DNA of 64,000 nucleotides from Neisseria sp. MVDL19-042950 (GCF_030504625.1 NZ_JAUKWH010000004.1:124001-188000); one strand, 5' to 3'. Shown: positions 46,593 through 57,299, counted from the first letter of the stretch. A program made the numbers and translations. The notes: generated by a model from the letters alone, not told the origin.

Positions 46593-47369
46593 ATGAGCTT
46601 AATCCATCCTACCGCGATTATTGACCCTAAAGCCGAACTCGACAGCAGCGTTAAAGTGGGAGCCTATTCCGTTATCGGCCCGAACGTTAAAATCAGTGCA
46701 CATACTGAAATCGGCCCGCATGCCGTGATTGAAGGGCATACCACCATCGGTGAGAATAATAAGATTTTCCAGTTCGCTTCGTTAGGTGCGCAACCGCAGG
46801 ATAAAAAATACCGCGACGAGCCGACCCGTCTGATTATCGGCAATGGCAACACCATTCGCGAGTTCACCACGTTTAACACCGGTACGGTAACAGGCATCGG
46901 CGAAACCCGTGTCGGCGACGATAACTGGATTATGGCCTATGTGCATCTTGCACACGATTGCGTGGTCGGCAGCCATACCATTTTTGCCAACAATGCTTCA
47001 CTGGCGGGTCATGTAACCATCGGCGATTATGTGGTTTTGGGGGGCTATACCTTGGTTTTCCAATTTTGTCAGATCGGCAGCTATGCCATGACCGCTTTTG
47101 CGGCAGGTGTTCATAAAGACGTGCCTCCGTATGTGATGGCATCGGGCTACCGTGCCGAACCGGCCGGTTTGAACACTGAAGGTATGCGTCGTAACGGTTT
47201 TTCCGCCGAAGAAATTGCACGTGTGAAAGAGGTGTATAAAATCCTCTACCGTCAGGGTTTGGGCTTGGAAGAAGCCAAGGCGGAAGTGTTGAAACTCAGT
47301 CAAGTTTCGCCCGAGCTTGCTGTATTTAAAGAATTTTTTGCAGCATCTAGCCGTGGGATTATCCGTTAA
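46593..47369 (+). CDS. lpxA: UDP-N-acetylglucosamine acyltransferase
   Basis: LpxA carries out the first step of lipid A synthesis. The 258-aa product has an N-terminal left-handed beta helix and a C-terminal helical domain. Recognisable parts are [48 protein letters not shown] with the catalytic His, and [15 protein letters not shown] in the helical domain. Downstream lpxB is not in the window; pdxA follows after a DUS terminator. Confidence 0.98.
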   Translation: MSLIHPTAIIDPKAELDSSVKVGAYSVIGPNVKISAHTEIGPHAVIEGHTTIGENNKIFQFASLGAQPQDKKYRDEPTRLIIGNGNTIREFTTFNTGTVTGIGETRVGDDNWIMAYVHLAHDCVVGSHTIFANNASLAGHVTIGDYVVLGGYTLVFQFCQIGSYAMTAFAAGVHKDVPPYVMASGYRAEPAGLNTEGMRRNGFSAEEIARVKEVYKILYRQGLGLEEAKAEVLKLSQVSPELAVFKEFFAASSRGIIR

Positions 47370-47380
47370 GGCAAGATAAC

Positions 47381-47414
47381 GAAAGGCCGTCTGAAAACTT
47401 TTCAGACGGCCTTT
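47381..47414 (+). terminator. DUS hairpin terminator after lpxA
   Basis: GAAAGGCCGTCTGAAAA at 47381 pairs with TTTTCAGACGGCCTTTT ending 47414 with almost no loop, followed by TTC-rich sequence. Confidence 0.8.
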
Positions 47415-47536
47415 TCGATATAACAGTGAGAATCCAGCGATTCCGCCGTATTACCCGACTTTTTCTCTTATATCATTATTCGGACTATGGCTATACAATG
47501 CCTGACACCATTATCTGCCATGCAAGCGAGAAAAAT

Positions 47537-48517
47537 ATGACTTTACCTGTTTTGGCCATAACCAGTGGCGAACCTGCCGGTATCGGCCCCGACATCTGTT
47601 TGGATCTTGCTGCGGCAGAATTGCCCTGCCATTGTGTCGTTGTAGGCGACAAGACCCTGCTGCAACAGCGCGCTGCCGCTCTTGGGAAAAAAGTAGCAAT
47701 ACGTGATTACGATGCCTCGGCAGCTCCTGAGCATGGCGTGTTGGATGTTTGGCATATCCCATTAAACGCACCTTGCGAAGCAGGCCGTTTGAACGCTGAA
47801 AATTCGCTGTATGTATTGAAGTTGTTGGACACCGCATTGGAAGGCGTACAAAACGGCACATTTGCGGCGATGGTAAGCGCACCTTTGCACAAAGGCATCA
47901 TCAATGATGCCGGCGTACCTTTCTGCGGCCATACCGAATATTTCGCCGAAAAAAGCGGTGCCGAGCAAGTGGTTATGATGTTGGTGGGAGGAGGTTTACG
48001 GGTTGCGCTGGTAACGACGCATCTGCCGCTGAAAGATATTGCCGCAGCCATTACCCGGCCTTTGGTGGAGTCGGTCGCCACCATTTTGCATCGTGATTTG
48101 CGTACCAAATTCGGCATTGAAAACCCCCGCATTTTGGTAACCGGTCTGAATCCGCATGCTGGTGAAGGGGGGCATTTGGGACGGGAAGAAATCGAAGTGA
48201 TTACGCCGGCGCTGAAAAACCTGCAAACGCAAGGTATAGCAGTCAGCGGGCCTTATCCTGCGGATACGCTGTTTCAGCCTTCCATGTTGCAAGGTTTTGA
48301 TGCCGTTTTGGCAATGTATCACGACCAAGGGCTGCCCGTGTTGAAATATGCCAGCTTCGGTAAAGGCGTAAACATCACGCTCGGCTTGCCTTTCGTGCGT
48401 ACATCGGTCGATCACGGCACGGCATTGGATTTGGCGGGTACAGGCAAAGCCGACTCGGGCAGCCTGATTGTGGCGGTGGATACTGCTTTGGCTATGGTGC
48501 AGAACAATAACCGTTGA
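47537..48517 (+). CDS. pdxA: 4-hydroxythreonine-4-phosphate dehydrogenase
   Basis: PdxA takes part in pyridoxal phosphate synthesis. The start [19 protein letters not shown] at 47537 matches the family; the frame runs open upstream to 47426 without a convincing start. The 326-aa product has the metal-ligand histidines in [39 protein letters not shown] and [13 protein letters not shown]. It appears to be transcribed alone. Confidence 0.95.
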   Translation: MTLPVLAITSGEPAGIGPDICLDLAAAELPCHCVVVGDKTLLQQRAAALGKKVAIRDYDASAAPEHGVLDVWHIPLNAPCEAGRLNAENSLYVLKLLDTALEGVQNGTFAAMVSAPLHKGIINDAGVPFCGHTEYFAEKSGAEQVVMMLVGGGLRVALVTTHLPLKDIAAAITRPLVESVATILHRDLRTKFGIENPRILVTGLNPHAGEGGHLGREEIEVITPALKNLQTQGIAVSGPYPADTLFQPSMLQGFDAVLAMYHDQGLPVLKYASFGKGVNITLGLPFVRTSVDHGTALDLAGTGKADSGSLIVAVDTALAMVQNNNR

Positions 48518-48890
48518 ATGTCAAAATAAAATGATATGGCCGACGGCAATGGATGCGCAGGCAAACCATTGTTGACTCTTGGAAGGCAAGCTCTTTTTTG
48601 CGGAGAGAAACATAAAAATGGCGCATCTGAATAATTTTTACCACATATTGTGAATCTGCCTGCTCAAAGGCTGCTTGAGGGCATTCAGACGGCCTCTATG
48701 CCGTTTGAAACATTATTACGCCATTTATCGTTATTCCAACCGGTTTTGTTGTATTTTCTATGAAGTCTAAAGAATGCGATATCAATAATTTACATACATC
48801 CATGTATTTTTTCACATATAAGCCGTTTGAAAAATTGCCCCTAACGTGGTTCATTATTAAAATACAAACATTTGAAACCCGCACATCCGC
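48518..48890 (+). promoter_or_regulatory. Intergenic region with predicted promoter for the mla operon
   Basis: No gene is seen in these ~370 nt. TTGCCC at 48835-48840, a 17-bp spacer and TAAAAT at 48858-48863 form a reasonable promoter 28 nt before mlaF. A single DUS (complement) lies near 48687-48698, and degenerate forms near 48706 and 48823. No terminator hairpin for pdxA is obvious. Confidence 0.5.
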
Positions 48891-49700
48891 ATGACAAATA
48901 CTCCTTTTATCGAAATGAAAGACGTAGCTTTCGCTTACGGCGAACGCCCGATTCTCAACAACATTAATTTCACCATCGAACAAGGTAATTTTGCTGCAAT
49001 CATGGGCGGTTCAGGCAGTGGTAAAACTACGCTGATGCGTCTTGTTACCGGTCAGATTCATCCGCAGCAAGGTAAGGTGCTGGTAGAGGGAAAAGATTTG
49101 GCCGCCTTCGGCCCGGCTGAACTTTATGAACATCGCCGCCGTATGGGGGTGTTGTTCCAACACGGTGCGCTGTTTACCGATTTATCGGTGTTCGACAACG
49201 TTGCATTCCCGATGCGCGAGCTGACCAAACTGCCCGAGCCGGTAATCCGCGATTTGGTTATATTGAAATTAAATGCGGTAGGTTTGCGCGGTGTAGAGAA
49301 GCTGATGCCGTCTGAACTTTCCGGCGGCATGGCGCGGCGTGTGGCGTTGGCACGCACCATTGCGCTTGATCCGGAAATCATGCTTTACGATGAACCGTTT
49401 ACCGGTTTGGATCCGATTTCTTTGGGCGTGATCGCACACTTAATCAGCCGTATCAACAAAGCTCTGCATTCCACCAGCGTGATGGTATCCCACGATATCG
49501 AACAGTCGCTTTCTATTGTCGATCAAGTCATTTTTCTGGCACATGGAGAAATAATGTTCTCAGGTTCGCCTGAAGAGATGCGCCGGTTGGATTCGCCGTG
49601 GGTGCAGCAGTTTATCGGCGGCTTACCTAACGGACCCGTGCCGTTCCGTTATCCGGCGGAGACCAGTTTGCAGCAGGATTTACTGGGGGCGAATCAGTAG
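48891..49700 (+). CDS. mlaF: Phospholipid transport ATP-binding protein MlaF
   Basis: MlaF is the ATPase of the MlaFEDB inner-membrane complex that moves phospholipids between inner and outer membrane. The 269-aa product has Walker A GGSGSGKTTLM near residue 38, the signature LSGGMARRVALAR near 143, Walker B IMLYDEPFTGLDP near 163 and the switch His in VSHDIEQ. It heads a six-gene operon in the order F, E, D, C, B, A. Confidence 0.95.
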   Translation: MTNTPFIEMKDVAFAYGERPILNNINFTIEQGNFAAIMGGSGSGKTTLMRLVTGQIHPQQGKVLVEGKDLAAFGPAELYEHRRRMGVLFQHGALFTDLSVFDNVAFPMRELTKLPEPVIRDLVILKLNAVGLRGVEKLMPSELSGGMARRVALARTIALDPEIMLYDEPFTGLDPISLGVIAHLISRINKALHSTSVMVSHDIEQSLSIVDQVIFLAHGEIMFSGSPEEMRRLDSPWVQQFIGGLPNGPVPFRYPAETSLQQDLLGANQ

Positions 49701-49762
49701 TTTCAGACGGCCTCTTCACAATATTACGGGCCGTTTGGCGGTATTAAATAATTTGAAACCAT

Positions 49763-50539
49763 ATGAATTTTATCCAAACCATCGGGCATAACACCCTGAA
49801 ATTTATCCGTTCGCTCGGCAGTGTCTGCCTGTTTCTCTTGCAGATTCTGGCGAAATCGGGAACAGCGCTCACGCGGTTCCGTCTGAGCGTGCGCCAAGTG
49901 TATTTTGCCGGCGTATTGTCGGTGTTGATTGTGGCCGTGTCGGGCTTGTTTGTTGGCATGGTGCTGGGTTTGCAGGGTTATACGCAATTGTCGAAGTTCA
50001 AATCGGCCGACGTGTTGGGCTTTATGGTTGCCGCCAGTCTGCTGCGCGAGCTTGGCCCCGTATTGGCCGCCATTTTGTTTGCAAGCAGCGCGGGCGGTGC
50101 GATGACGAGTGAAATCGGTTTGATGAAAACCACCGAGCAGCTTGAAGCCATGAATGTGATGGCGGTTAACCCCGTGGCCCGCGTGGTTGTGCCGCGCTTC
50201 TGGGCTGGTGTTGTTTCAATGCCGCTGTTGGCTTCGATTTTTAACGTGGCGGGTATTTACGGCGCGTATTTGATCGGTGTGCAATACTTGGGCTTGGACA
50301 GCGGTATTTTCTGGTCGCAAATGCAAAGCAATATTTCTTTCGACTACGATGTGCTGAACGGCCTGATCAAATCTGCGGTGTTCGGGGTGGCGGTAACGCT
50401 GATTGCCGTACACCAAGGTTTTCACTGTGTGCCCACGTCGGAAGGTATTTTGCGTGCCAGCACCCGTACGGTAGTGTCTTCCGCCCTTACCGTGTTGGCG
50501 ATTGACTTTATTTTAACTGCATTGATGTTTACTGAGTAA
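49763..50539 (+). CDS. mlaE: Phospholipid transport permease MlaE
   Basis: The 258-aa product has five to six helices and the MlaE family segments VGMVLGLQGYTQLSKF, LLRELGPVLAAILFASS, SEIGLMKTTEQLEAMNVMAVNP (split at EQLEAMNVMAVNP) and GFHCVPTSEGI. It forms the membrane core of the MlaFEDB complex. A single DUS lies between it and mlaF. Confidence 0.95.
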   Translation: MNFIQTIGHNTLKFIRSLGSVCLFLLQILAKSGTALTRFRLSVRQVYFAGVLSVLIVAVSGLFVGMVLGLQGYTQLSKFKSADVLGFMVAASLLRELGPVLAAILFASSAGGAMTSEIGLMKTTEQLEAMNVMAVNPVARVVVPRFWAGVVSMPLLASIFNVAGIYGAYLIGVQYLGLDSGIFWSQMQSNISFDYDVLNGLIKSAVFGVAVTLIAVHQGFHCVPTSEGILRASTRTVVSSALTVLAIDFILTALMFTE

Positions 50540-50544
50540 GTGCG

Positions 50545-51054
50545 ATGAAAAAAAGTATTTTGGAATTTTGGGTAGGTTTGTTTGTCTTATTGGGTGTTGT
50601 CGCCATCGGTTTCTTGGCATTCCGTGTGGCCGGCGGTGCGGCGGTTGGTGGCGGCTCCGGCAAAACCTATACCGTGTATGCCGACTTTACCGATATCGGC
50701 GGGTTGCGTGTGAATGCGCCGGTAAAAGCGGCCGGAGTGCTGGTGGGAAGGGTTGGAAGCATTCAGCTTGATCCCAAAACCTATCAGGCGAAAGTATCGC
50801 TGAATTTGAACAGCCAATACCAGTTCAGCAGCGATGTGTCTGCGCAGATTTTGACCTCCGGCCTTTTGGGGGAACAATATATCGGCCTGATGCAAGGCGG
50901 AGATGAAGAGGAATTGGCGGCCGGCGATACTATTACGGTTACCGGCTCGGCTATCGTGCTGGAAAATCTGATTGGTAAGTTTATGACCAATTTTGCCGAA
51001 CAGAACGCTGGCGGTAAAAAAGCCGGAGAGAGCGGCCAAGCCGCTTCGGAATAA
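50545..51054 (+). CDS. mlaD: MCE-domain lipid-binding protein MlaD
   Basis: The 169-aa product has one N-terminal helix (residues 7-28) and one MCE domain with YTVYADFTDIGGLRVNAPVK, AGVLVGRVGSI and SGLLGEQYIGLMQGG. MlaD hexamers form a periplasmic ring through which lipids pass to MlaC. It begins 5 nt after mlaE. The C-terminal tail is short and polar. Confidence 0.95.
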   Translation: MKKSILEFWVGLFVLLGVVAIGFLAFRVAGGAAVGGGSGKTYTVYADFTDIGGLRVNAPVKAAGVLVGRVGSIQLDPKTYQAKVSLNLNSQYQFSSDVSAQILTSGLLGEQYIGLMQGGDEEELAAGDTITVTGSAIVLENLIGKFMTNFAEQNAGGKKAGESGQAASE

Positions 51055-51084
51055 GCAACTTATTCATATTAATAGGAATTCATA

Positions 51085-51687
51085 ATGAAAAAAACTTCTT
51101 TGATTAGTGCTTTGAGTATCGGTGTTTTGAGCATCGGCTTGGCCGTTGCCGCTCCTGCCGATGCGGTAAGCCAAGTACGTGAAAATTCGGTTCAGGTTTT
51201 GAGTATCCTGAAAGAAGCCAACGGCAATAATGATGCCGCCGTACGCCGCAAAGCGGAAAACTATGCGCTGCCTTATTTCGATTTCCAACGTATGACGGCT
51301 CTTGCCGTCGGCAATCCGTGGCGTGAAGCTACTGCCGAGCAGAAAAAAGCATTGTCTCAAGAGTTTCAAAGCCTGCTGATCCGCACTTATTCAGGCACTA
51401 TGCTGAAATTCAAAAATTCCGCCGTTACCGTAAAAGACAATCCGGTGGTAAACCGGGGCGGTAAAGAAATCGTTGTGCGCACTGAAATCACCCAGCCCGG
51501 TGGCAAACCGGTGAACATGGATTTCACCACCTACCAAAGCGGCAGCAAATACCGTGTTTACAACGTTGCCATCGAAGGGGCGAGTTTGGTAACCGTGTAC
51601 CGCAACCAATTCGGCGAAACCATTAAAAACAAAGGCATCGACGGCCTGATTGCCGAATTGAAAGCCAAAAACAACGGCGGCAAATAA
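51085..51687 (+). CDS. mlaC: Periplasmic phospholipid carrier MlaC
   Basis: MlaC shuttles phospholipid across the periplasm between MlaD and MlaA. The 200-aa precursor has a signal peptide with likely cleavage after AVAAPA. The body shows YALPYFDFQRMTALAVGNPW and the family pattern SYRVYNVAIEGASLVTVYRNQF-like end (KYRVYNVAIEGASLV then YRNQFGE). AGGAATTCATA precedes the ATG. Confidence 0.93.
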   Translation: MKKTSLISALSIGVLSIGLAVAAPADAVSQVRENSVQVLSILKEANGNNDAAVRRKAENYALPYFDFQRMTALAVGNPWREATAEQKKALSQEFQSLLIRTYSGTMLKFKNSAVTVKDNPVVNRGGKEIVVRTEITQPGGKPVNMDFTTYQSGSKYRVYNVAIEGASLVTVYRNQFGETIKNKGIDGLIAELKAKNNGGK

Positions 51688-51690
51688 AAC

Positions 51691-51969
51691 ATGAATACCG
51701 AAGTGAAAGACGGCGTATTGTATTTGAGCGGCGATGTTACCGTAAAAACGGTGGCATCTGCCGCTTATGCACAATTTGAACAGCAATGCCGTCTGAAAGA
51801 AGTGCATACGTTGGACTTATCCGGCGTAAATCGTGCAGATTCTTCCTGTGTGTCGCTGTTGCTGACGGCCTTGCGCCTGAATGCTTCTGGCGTAAAACTT
51901 TGTGCGGTTCCCGAATCAGTGCAAGATCTTGCCGGACTGTACGAAATCAAAGACTGGGTGAATACATGA
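51691..51969 (+). CDS. mlaB: STAS-domain protein MlaB
   Basis: The 92-aa product is a single STAS domain with VLYLSGDVTVKTV and VHTLDLSGVNRADSSCVSLLL, the loop that contacts MlaF in known complexes. It stabilises the ATPase. It starts 3 nt after mlaC and overlaps mlaA by 4 nt (ATGA). A DUS-like segment codes CRLKE. Confidence 0.9.
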   Translation: MNTEVKDGVLYLSGDVTVKTVASAAYAQFEQQCRLKEVHTLDLSGVNRADSSCVSLLLTALRLNASGVKLCAVPESVQDLAGLYEIKDWVNT

Positions 51970-52898
51970 AAAAATCAGCAATTCCCGTGATGGTGTTGAC
52001 GCTTACCATTTCTCAACCCGTATGGGCGGAGCGCAATCCCGCCGACCCGTATGAACCGTATAACCGGGTGATGTTTAAAATCAACGACACCGCCGACCGC
52101 TATGTGCTGACACCCGTGGCGCGCGGTTATCGTGCCGTTACTCCGCAGCCCGTCCGCACCGGCGTGAGCAATTTTTTCAATAACCTGCGTGATGTGGTGA
52201 GTATGGGCAGCAATCTGCTGCGGTTGGACATCAAACGGGCAAGCGAAGACTTGGTGCGTGTCGGCGTGAATTCCACCTTCGGTTTGGGTGGCTTGATTAA
52301 TATTGCCGATGCAGGCGGTATTCCCAATAACAAAAACACGCTGGGCGATACTTTTGCCACATGGGGCTGGAAAAACAGCAATTATTTTGTGTATCCGCTC
52401 ACCGGCCCTTCGACCGTGCGCGACAGTGTGGGTAACACCATTACCAGTATTTATCCCGTTGATAATGCAGTGTTTCACACCGCGGCCAACCGCATAGGCA
52501 ATAAAGCGGTCAGAGCAGTCAGCGTGCGTGAGCAATTGCTTGATTTAACCGACAGCTTGGGCGATGCTTCGATTGATAAATATGCGTACACCCGTGATAT
52601 TTATATGAAAGTGCGCGCCCGCCAGCTTGGGATTACTCCACCGCAGGGTGAAGAAGATAATATTGACATTGACGACTTGGTCAACGAAGGCGATGCGCCG
52701 AAGACCGATGATTATCAAGCTCCTGCCGAAGTGCCTTTGCCTGACAGCAGCGCCAATACCGCACGGCCGGATGAGCATACAGAGATTCTCACTTTATGGA
52801 CTCCTGATGATCTGCAAGACACGCATTCTCTGCACGCGGATGGCGTGGAAATGGTTGAAGCCGCCCAACGGGGCGAACCGGTGGGGTATGGCTTTTAA
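51966..52898 (+). CDS. mlaA: Outer-membrane phospholipid-removal protein MlaA (VacJ), without lipobox
   Basis: MlaA draws mislocalised phospholipid from the outer leaflet and hands it to MlaC. The start overlapping mlaB (ATGA) is chosen; the longer open frame is antisense to nothing but lies inside mlaB. The 310-aa precursor has a signal peptide ending QPVWA, then RNPADPYEPYNRVMFKIND, FFNNLRDVVSMGSNLL and NTLGDTFATWG, all family-typical. E. coli MlaA is a lipoprotein, but no Cys is present in or near this signal. The last ~80 residues are an acidic, probably disordered extension. Confidence 0.93.
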   Translation: MKKSAIPVMVLTLTISQPVWAERNPADPYEPYNRVMFKINDTADRYVLTPVARGYRAVTPQPVRTGVSNFFNNLRDVVSMGSNLLRLDIKRASEDLVRVGVNSTFGLGGLINIADAGGIPNNKNTLGDTFATWGWKNSNYFVYPLTGPSTVRDSVGNTITSIYPVDNAVFHTAANRIGNKAVRAVSVREQLLDLTDSLGDASIDKYAYTRDIYMKVRARQLGITPPQGEEDNIDIDDLVNEGDAPKTDDYQAPAEVPLPDSSANTARPDEHTEILTLWTPDDLQDTHSLHADGVEMVEAAQRGEPVGYGF

Positions 52899-52948
52899 GC
52901 TTGTTTTTGCCGACCCGAAACGCTGAATCGGGTTGTATTAAACAATTT

Positions 52949-52980
52949 CAGGCCGTCTGAAAAAAGTTTCAGACGGCCTG
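52949..52980 (+). terminator. DUS hairpin terminator after mlaA
   Basis: CAGGCCGTCTGAAA at 52949 pairs with TTTCAGACGGCCTG ending 52980 around a short loop. It separates the mla operon from the convergent META-domain gene. Confidence 0.8.
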
Positions 52981-53000
52981 AAGTTTTGGCAAAAGCCGTT

Positions 53001-53423
53001 TTATTCGGCGGAAGGCCGTTGACCTTGCAGAACCACCCGGCCTTGCTTATCCAGCATTTCAATGTGGCGGTTGTTGAAACGGTAGCTGTCTACTTTCGGC
53101 AATACGCTGCCCAATAATTCTTCGATCCGCCTGTCGGGGCAGCTTTTCAGAGTGGAAGCAACGTCTTTGAAATGCAGTTTCTTATCGGCGGTGGCGGAAT
53201 ATTGGCCGAATAAGTTGTTGCAATCCGTGCGTGCGTGGAAGCTGGAATCCGAGCTGTTTAATGTCAATACCGCATCAGGTTTGCGTACGGCTTGGCTGTT
53301 CAGCTCGGTAATTTGCCATTTGCCGTAAATCTGTTGCGGCACGGAAGGTTTTTCAGGTACGGGGATAGGGAAAACGATACAGCCTGAAAGTGCCAGAGCG
53401 GGCAACAAAGTAACAAGTTTCAT
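53001..53423 (-). CDS. META-domain (HslJ-like) lipoprotein
   Basis: From the second ATG (53423) the product is 140 aa, with lipobox ALSGC in the signal. The mature part has a META/HslJ pattern: IYGKWQITELNSQAV, then HARTDCNNLFGQYSATADKKL and LKSCPDRRIEELLGSVLP, with a Cys pair likely joined by a disulfide. The domain has been linked to heat and drug tolerance in HslJ, but its role in this lipoprotein is unknown. Confidence 0.85.
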   Translation of the reverse strand: MKLVTLLPALALSGCIVFPIPVPEKPSVPQQIYGKWQITELNSQAVRKPDAVLTLNSSDSSFHARTDCNNLFGQYSATADKKLHFKDVASTLKSCPDRRIEELLGSVLPKVDSYRFNNRHIEMLDKQGRVVLQGQRPSAE

Positions 53424-53494
53424 AATCAAATCCTTCTTTCTGATAAGTCGGGTTGCAGCATTCTATATATCACAAAGAGGCCTAGTCCGTTTGA

Positions 53495-54325
<831 letters not shown>

Positions 54326-54375
54326 GCAAGTGGGCAGCAGTTGGGCTGTAAAAACATTACCAGTTTATGGTTCGG

Positions 54376-54403
54376 AGGCCGTCTGAAATCTTTCAGACGG
54401 CCT
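54376..54403 (+). terminator. DUS hairpin after murU
   Basis: AGGCCGTCTGAAA at 54376-54388 pairs with TTTCAGACGGCCT ending 54403 around a 2-nt loop, followed by GTTTT. Confidence 0.8.
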
Positions 54404-54547
54404 GTTTTGAATATTCGATACCGTTATCAAACCACAAAAGATACATAGGATACATACTGTTCCGGGCAACCGCCACTTGCGTCATCATTCGGTTTATCGG
54501 CTATAATGCCTTTACATTTCTTAATACAGGCCGTCTGAAAGGATTTT

Positions 54548-55789
54548 ATGTCTGCTAAAAACCCGTCGCTCTTAGGCGGCGCATTGATTATCGCAGGCAC
54601 CATCATCGGTGCCGGTATGTTTGCCAACCCCACCGCTACTTCGGGCGTTTGGTTTACCGGATCGCTCGTCGTGCTGCTTTATACATGGTTTTCCATGCTT
54701 TCCAGCGGGCTGATGCTGTTGGAAGTCAATACCCATTATCCGCACGGTGCCAGCTTCGACACGATGGTTAAAGATTTGCTCGGGCGCGGCTGGAATGCGG
54801 TAAACGGTATCGCCGTTGCTTTTGTGCTGTACCTGCTTACCTATGCCTACATCTTTGTGGGCGGCGATTTAACCGCCAAAGGCTTGGGCAATTTGGCAGG
54901 CGGCGCGGTCGGGCTGCCGGTGGGGCAACTGGTGTTTTTTGCAGTATTGGCGTTTTGTGTTTGGGCATCCACTTATCTGGTCGACCGTTTGACCAGCGTG
55001 CTAATCGGTGGCATGGTTATCGCTTTTTTCTGGGCGACCGGCGGATTGTTGACCAATGTGCAACTGCCCGTGCTGCTGGATACGCAGGCTGCCGCAGGCA
55101 CGCAATACTGGATTTATGTAGCTGCCGCTTTGCCGGTTTGTTTGGCTTCGTTCGGTTTTCACGGCAACGTGTCGAGCCTGTTGAAATACTTCAACGGCGA
55201 CGCGCCCAAAGTGGCCCGTGCCTTGCGTTTGGGCACATTGATTGCGCTGGTGATTTATACGTTGTGGCAGTTGGCGATTCAGGGCAACCTGCCGCGCAAC
55301 GAATTCGCGCCGGTTATTGAAGCGGGCGGGCAGGTGTCGGTGCTGATCGAAACGCTGTCGAAATTCGTGCCTACAGGCAGCATGAACACAGTGTTGTCGT
55401 TTTTTGCCTATATGGCGATTGCCTCGTCATTTTTGGGTGTAACGCTGGGCTTGTTCGATTATCTCGCCGACTTGTTCAAATGGGACGACAGTGTTGCGGG
55501 GCGCACCAAAACCGCAGCATTAACCTTTTTGCCGCCGCTTATCTGCTGTTTGCTGTTTCCTACCGGCTTTGTTACCGTAATCGGCTATGTGGGTTTGGCG
55601 GCGACGGTGTGGACGGCGCTGATTCCCGCCATGCTGCTTTATAAGGCGCGTAAGAAATTCAGTGAAAACAAAGGCTATAGAGTTTACGGCGGAATGTGGC
55701 TGATTGTGTGGGTATTCGCATTCGGCGTGATCAACATTGCCGCACAAATATTGAGCCAATTGGAAGTGGTGCCGGTATTCAAAGGCTGA
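54548..55789 (+). CDS. Aromatic amino acid permease (HAAAP family; tryptophan/tyrosine type)
   Basis: The 413-aa product has eleven predicted helices. The first carries GGALIIAGTIIGAGMFANP, the substrate and ion site of the APC-fold hydroxy and aromatic amino acid permeases. FGFHGNVSSLLKYF near residue 203 and FLGVTLGLFDYLADLF near 297 are also typical of Mtr, TnaB and TyrP. Which aromatic amino acid is carried cannot be told. A DUS lies just before the ATG and a strong terminator follows. Confidence 0.9.
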   Translation: MSAKNPSLLGGALIIAGTIIGAGMFANPTATSGVWFTGSLVVLLYTWFSMLSSGLMLLEVNTHYPHGASFDTMVKDLLGRGWNAVNGIAVAFVLYLLTYAYIFVGGDLTAKGLGNLAGGAVGLPVGQLVFFAVLAFCVWASTYLVDRLTSVLIGGMVIAFFWATGGLLTNVQLPVLLDTQAAAGTQYWIYVAAALPVCLASFGFHGNVSSLLKYFNGDAPKVARALRLGTLIALVIYTLWQLAIQGNLPRNEFAPVIEAGGQVSVLIETLSKFVPTGSMNTVLSFFAYMAIASSFLGVTLGLFDYLADLFKWDDSVAGRTKTAALTFLPPLICCLLFPTGFVTVIGYVGLAATVWTALIPAMLLYKARKKFSENKGYRVYGGMWLIVWVFAFGVINIAAQILSQLEVVPVFKG

Positions 55790-55820
55790 CCGCAATCGGC
55801 CGCACAAGACATCATTCGTT

Positions 55821-55857
55821 AAAAAGGCCGTCTGAAAGTTTTCAGACGGCCTTTTTG
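55821..55857. terminator. Bidirectional DUS terminator
   Basis: AAAAAGGCCGTCTGAAA at 55821 pairs with TTTCAGACGGCCTTTTT ending 55857 with a short loop. It stands between the convergent permease and pyrI genes. Confidence 0.85.
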
Positions 55858-55865
55858 ATTTCTAT

Positions 55866-56324
55866 TTATGCTTCGGCAACAGATTCGCGCGAGAACGTTT
55901 TTTCGCAGTAATGGCATTTCAGTTTGGTTTGCCCGCCCTGATTCCGTACGTAAAAACGGCTTTTAACCGGTTCGCCGTGGCTGGCGCAGTTGGCATTCGG
56001 GCAGCGGAACACTTCGCTGATGGTTTCCGGCAGGTTCAACTGCATTTTTTGCACCACTTTGAAGTCTTCAATCACGTTGACGGTGGCTTCGGGTGCGAAC
56101 AAGGCCAAACGGTTGGCGGCTTTTTCATCCAGATGCACGCCTGAGATTTTCACGATGTCTTTACTGCCTTGGGTCTTACTCGGCAGATTGAAACCTACGG
56201 TTACGGCGTTGCCGTAGTGCAGCAGTTTGAACTGGCGCAGAATGGCCAAACCTTTGCCGGCGGGGATATGGTCGATAACCGTACCGGTTTGAATTGCTTC
56301 AACGCTGTATTGTTTCTTTTCCAT
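55866..56324 (-). CDS. pyrI: Aspartate carbamoyltransferase regulatory chain
   Basis: PyrI makes the catalytic chain responsive to nucleotides. The 152-aa product has the N-terminal allosteric domain ([19 protein letters not shown]) and a C-terminal zinc domain with four cysteines: CPNANC, then KCHYC. It lies 12 nt downstream of pyrB in the same direction. The zinc ligands are all present, so a functional regulatory chain is likely. Confidence 0.97.
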   Translation of the reverse strand: MEKKQYSVEAIQTGTVIDHIPAGKGLAILRQFKLLHYGNAVTVGFNLPSKTQGSKDIVKISGVHLDEKAANRLALFAPEATVNVIEDFKVVQKMQLNLPETISEVFRCPNANCASHGEPVKSRFYVRNQGGQTKLKCHYCEKTFSRESVAEA

Positions 56325-56336
56325 GACGCGTTCTCC

Positions 56337-57257
56337 TTATACTTCTTCGTTCAAAATCAAAGACAAAATCGCCATCCGCGCATACACGCCGTTGGTGGCC
56401 TGCTGGAAATAATAGGCATACGGCGTATCGTCGACATTCGGATGGATTTCGTCTACGCGGGGCAGCGGGTGCAGCACGCGCAGATTGCTTTTGGCGTTGG
56501 CGAGCATGGATGCTTCCAAGTTGAATTTGCCTTGAATTTTGGCGAATTCTTGCTCGTCGAAACGTTCGCGCTGTACACGGGTCATGTAGAGAATGTCGGC
56601 CCACTCGGCTGCCGCTTCAAGCGAAGGCAGAATCTGATATTCGCAACCCGCTTCATCCAATTCTTCGGTGATGTATTCGGGCATGGCCAAGCTGGGCGGC
56701 GACACAAAAGCGAATTTGCAGCCCCAACGTTTCAAGGCTTGTGTGAGCGAGTGCACGGTGCGGCCGTATTTCAAGTCGCCCGACATGGCAATATTCAGGT
56801 TGCTCAGCGTGCCTTGCGTTTCGTAAATCGTTACCAAATCGAGCAGGGTTTGCGAAGGATGTTGGTTGGTGCCATCGCCCGCGTTGATAACGGGCACGCT
56901 GCTGAACTCGGCCAACACGCGTGCGGAGCCGTCGCGCGGGTGGCGTTGGATAATCGCATCGGTGTAGCTGCTGATGATGCGGGCGGAGTCGGCAATGGTT
57001 TCCCCTTTTTTCGCGCTGGTGCTGGAGCCGTCGGAAAAACCGATTACTTTGCCGCCCAAGCGTTGCACGGCGGTTTCAAACGACAGCCGTGTACGCGTGG
57101 AAGGCTCGAAAAAGCACGAACCGATCAGCTTGCCTTCGAGCAAGTCGTCTCGAGGTTCGGCTTTCAGCTTCAGTGCCGTATGCAGCAGCAGCTCAAGTTG
57201 CGGCGTGCTCAAATCGGCGATGGAAATCACATTTTGGCGGTAAAGCAGATTAGGCAT
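56337..57257 (-). CDS. pyrB: Aspartate carbamoyltransferase catalytic chain
   Basis: PyrB forms carbamoyl-aspartate, the first committed step of pyrimidine synthesis, from the carbamoyl phosphate made by CarAB. The start [17 protein letters not shown] at 57257 follows AAGGAAACACC; a longer frame to 57275 begins in the attenuator's T tract. The 306-aa product has [13 protein letters not shown] with the carbamoyl phosphate loop, [18 protein letters not shown], and [10 protein letters not shown]. It is followed by pyrI and preceded by an attenuator. Confidence 0.97.
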   Translation of the reverse strand: MPNLLYRQNVISIADLSTPQLELLLHTALKLKAEPRDDLLEGKLIGSCFFEPSTRTRLSFETAVQRLGGKVIGFSDGSSTSAKKGETIADSARIISSYTDAIIQRHPRDGSARVLAEFSSVPVINAGDGTNQHPSQTLLDLVTIYETQGTLSNLNIAMSGDLKYGRTVHSLTQALKRWGCKFAFVSPPSLAMPEYITEELDEAGCEYQILPSLEAAAEWADILYMTRVQRERFDEQEFAKIQGKFNLEASMLANAKSNLRVLHPLPRVDEIHPNVDDTPYAYYFQQATNGVYARMAILSLILNEEV

Positions 57258-57275
57258 GGTGTTTCCTTTTTCCAT

Positions 57276-57299
57276 AAAAAAGCCCGTCTAATACGGGCT
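57276..57299 (-). terminator. Attenuator terminator upstream of pyrB
   Basis: On the minus strand AGCCCGT (57299-57293) and ACGGGCT (57287-57281) form a 7-bp GC-rich stem with a 5-nt loop, then six T residues (57281-57276), 19 nt before the pyrB ATG. A terminator placed directly between a leader peptide and pyrB matches the E. coli pyrBI plan. Confidence 0.8.
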
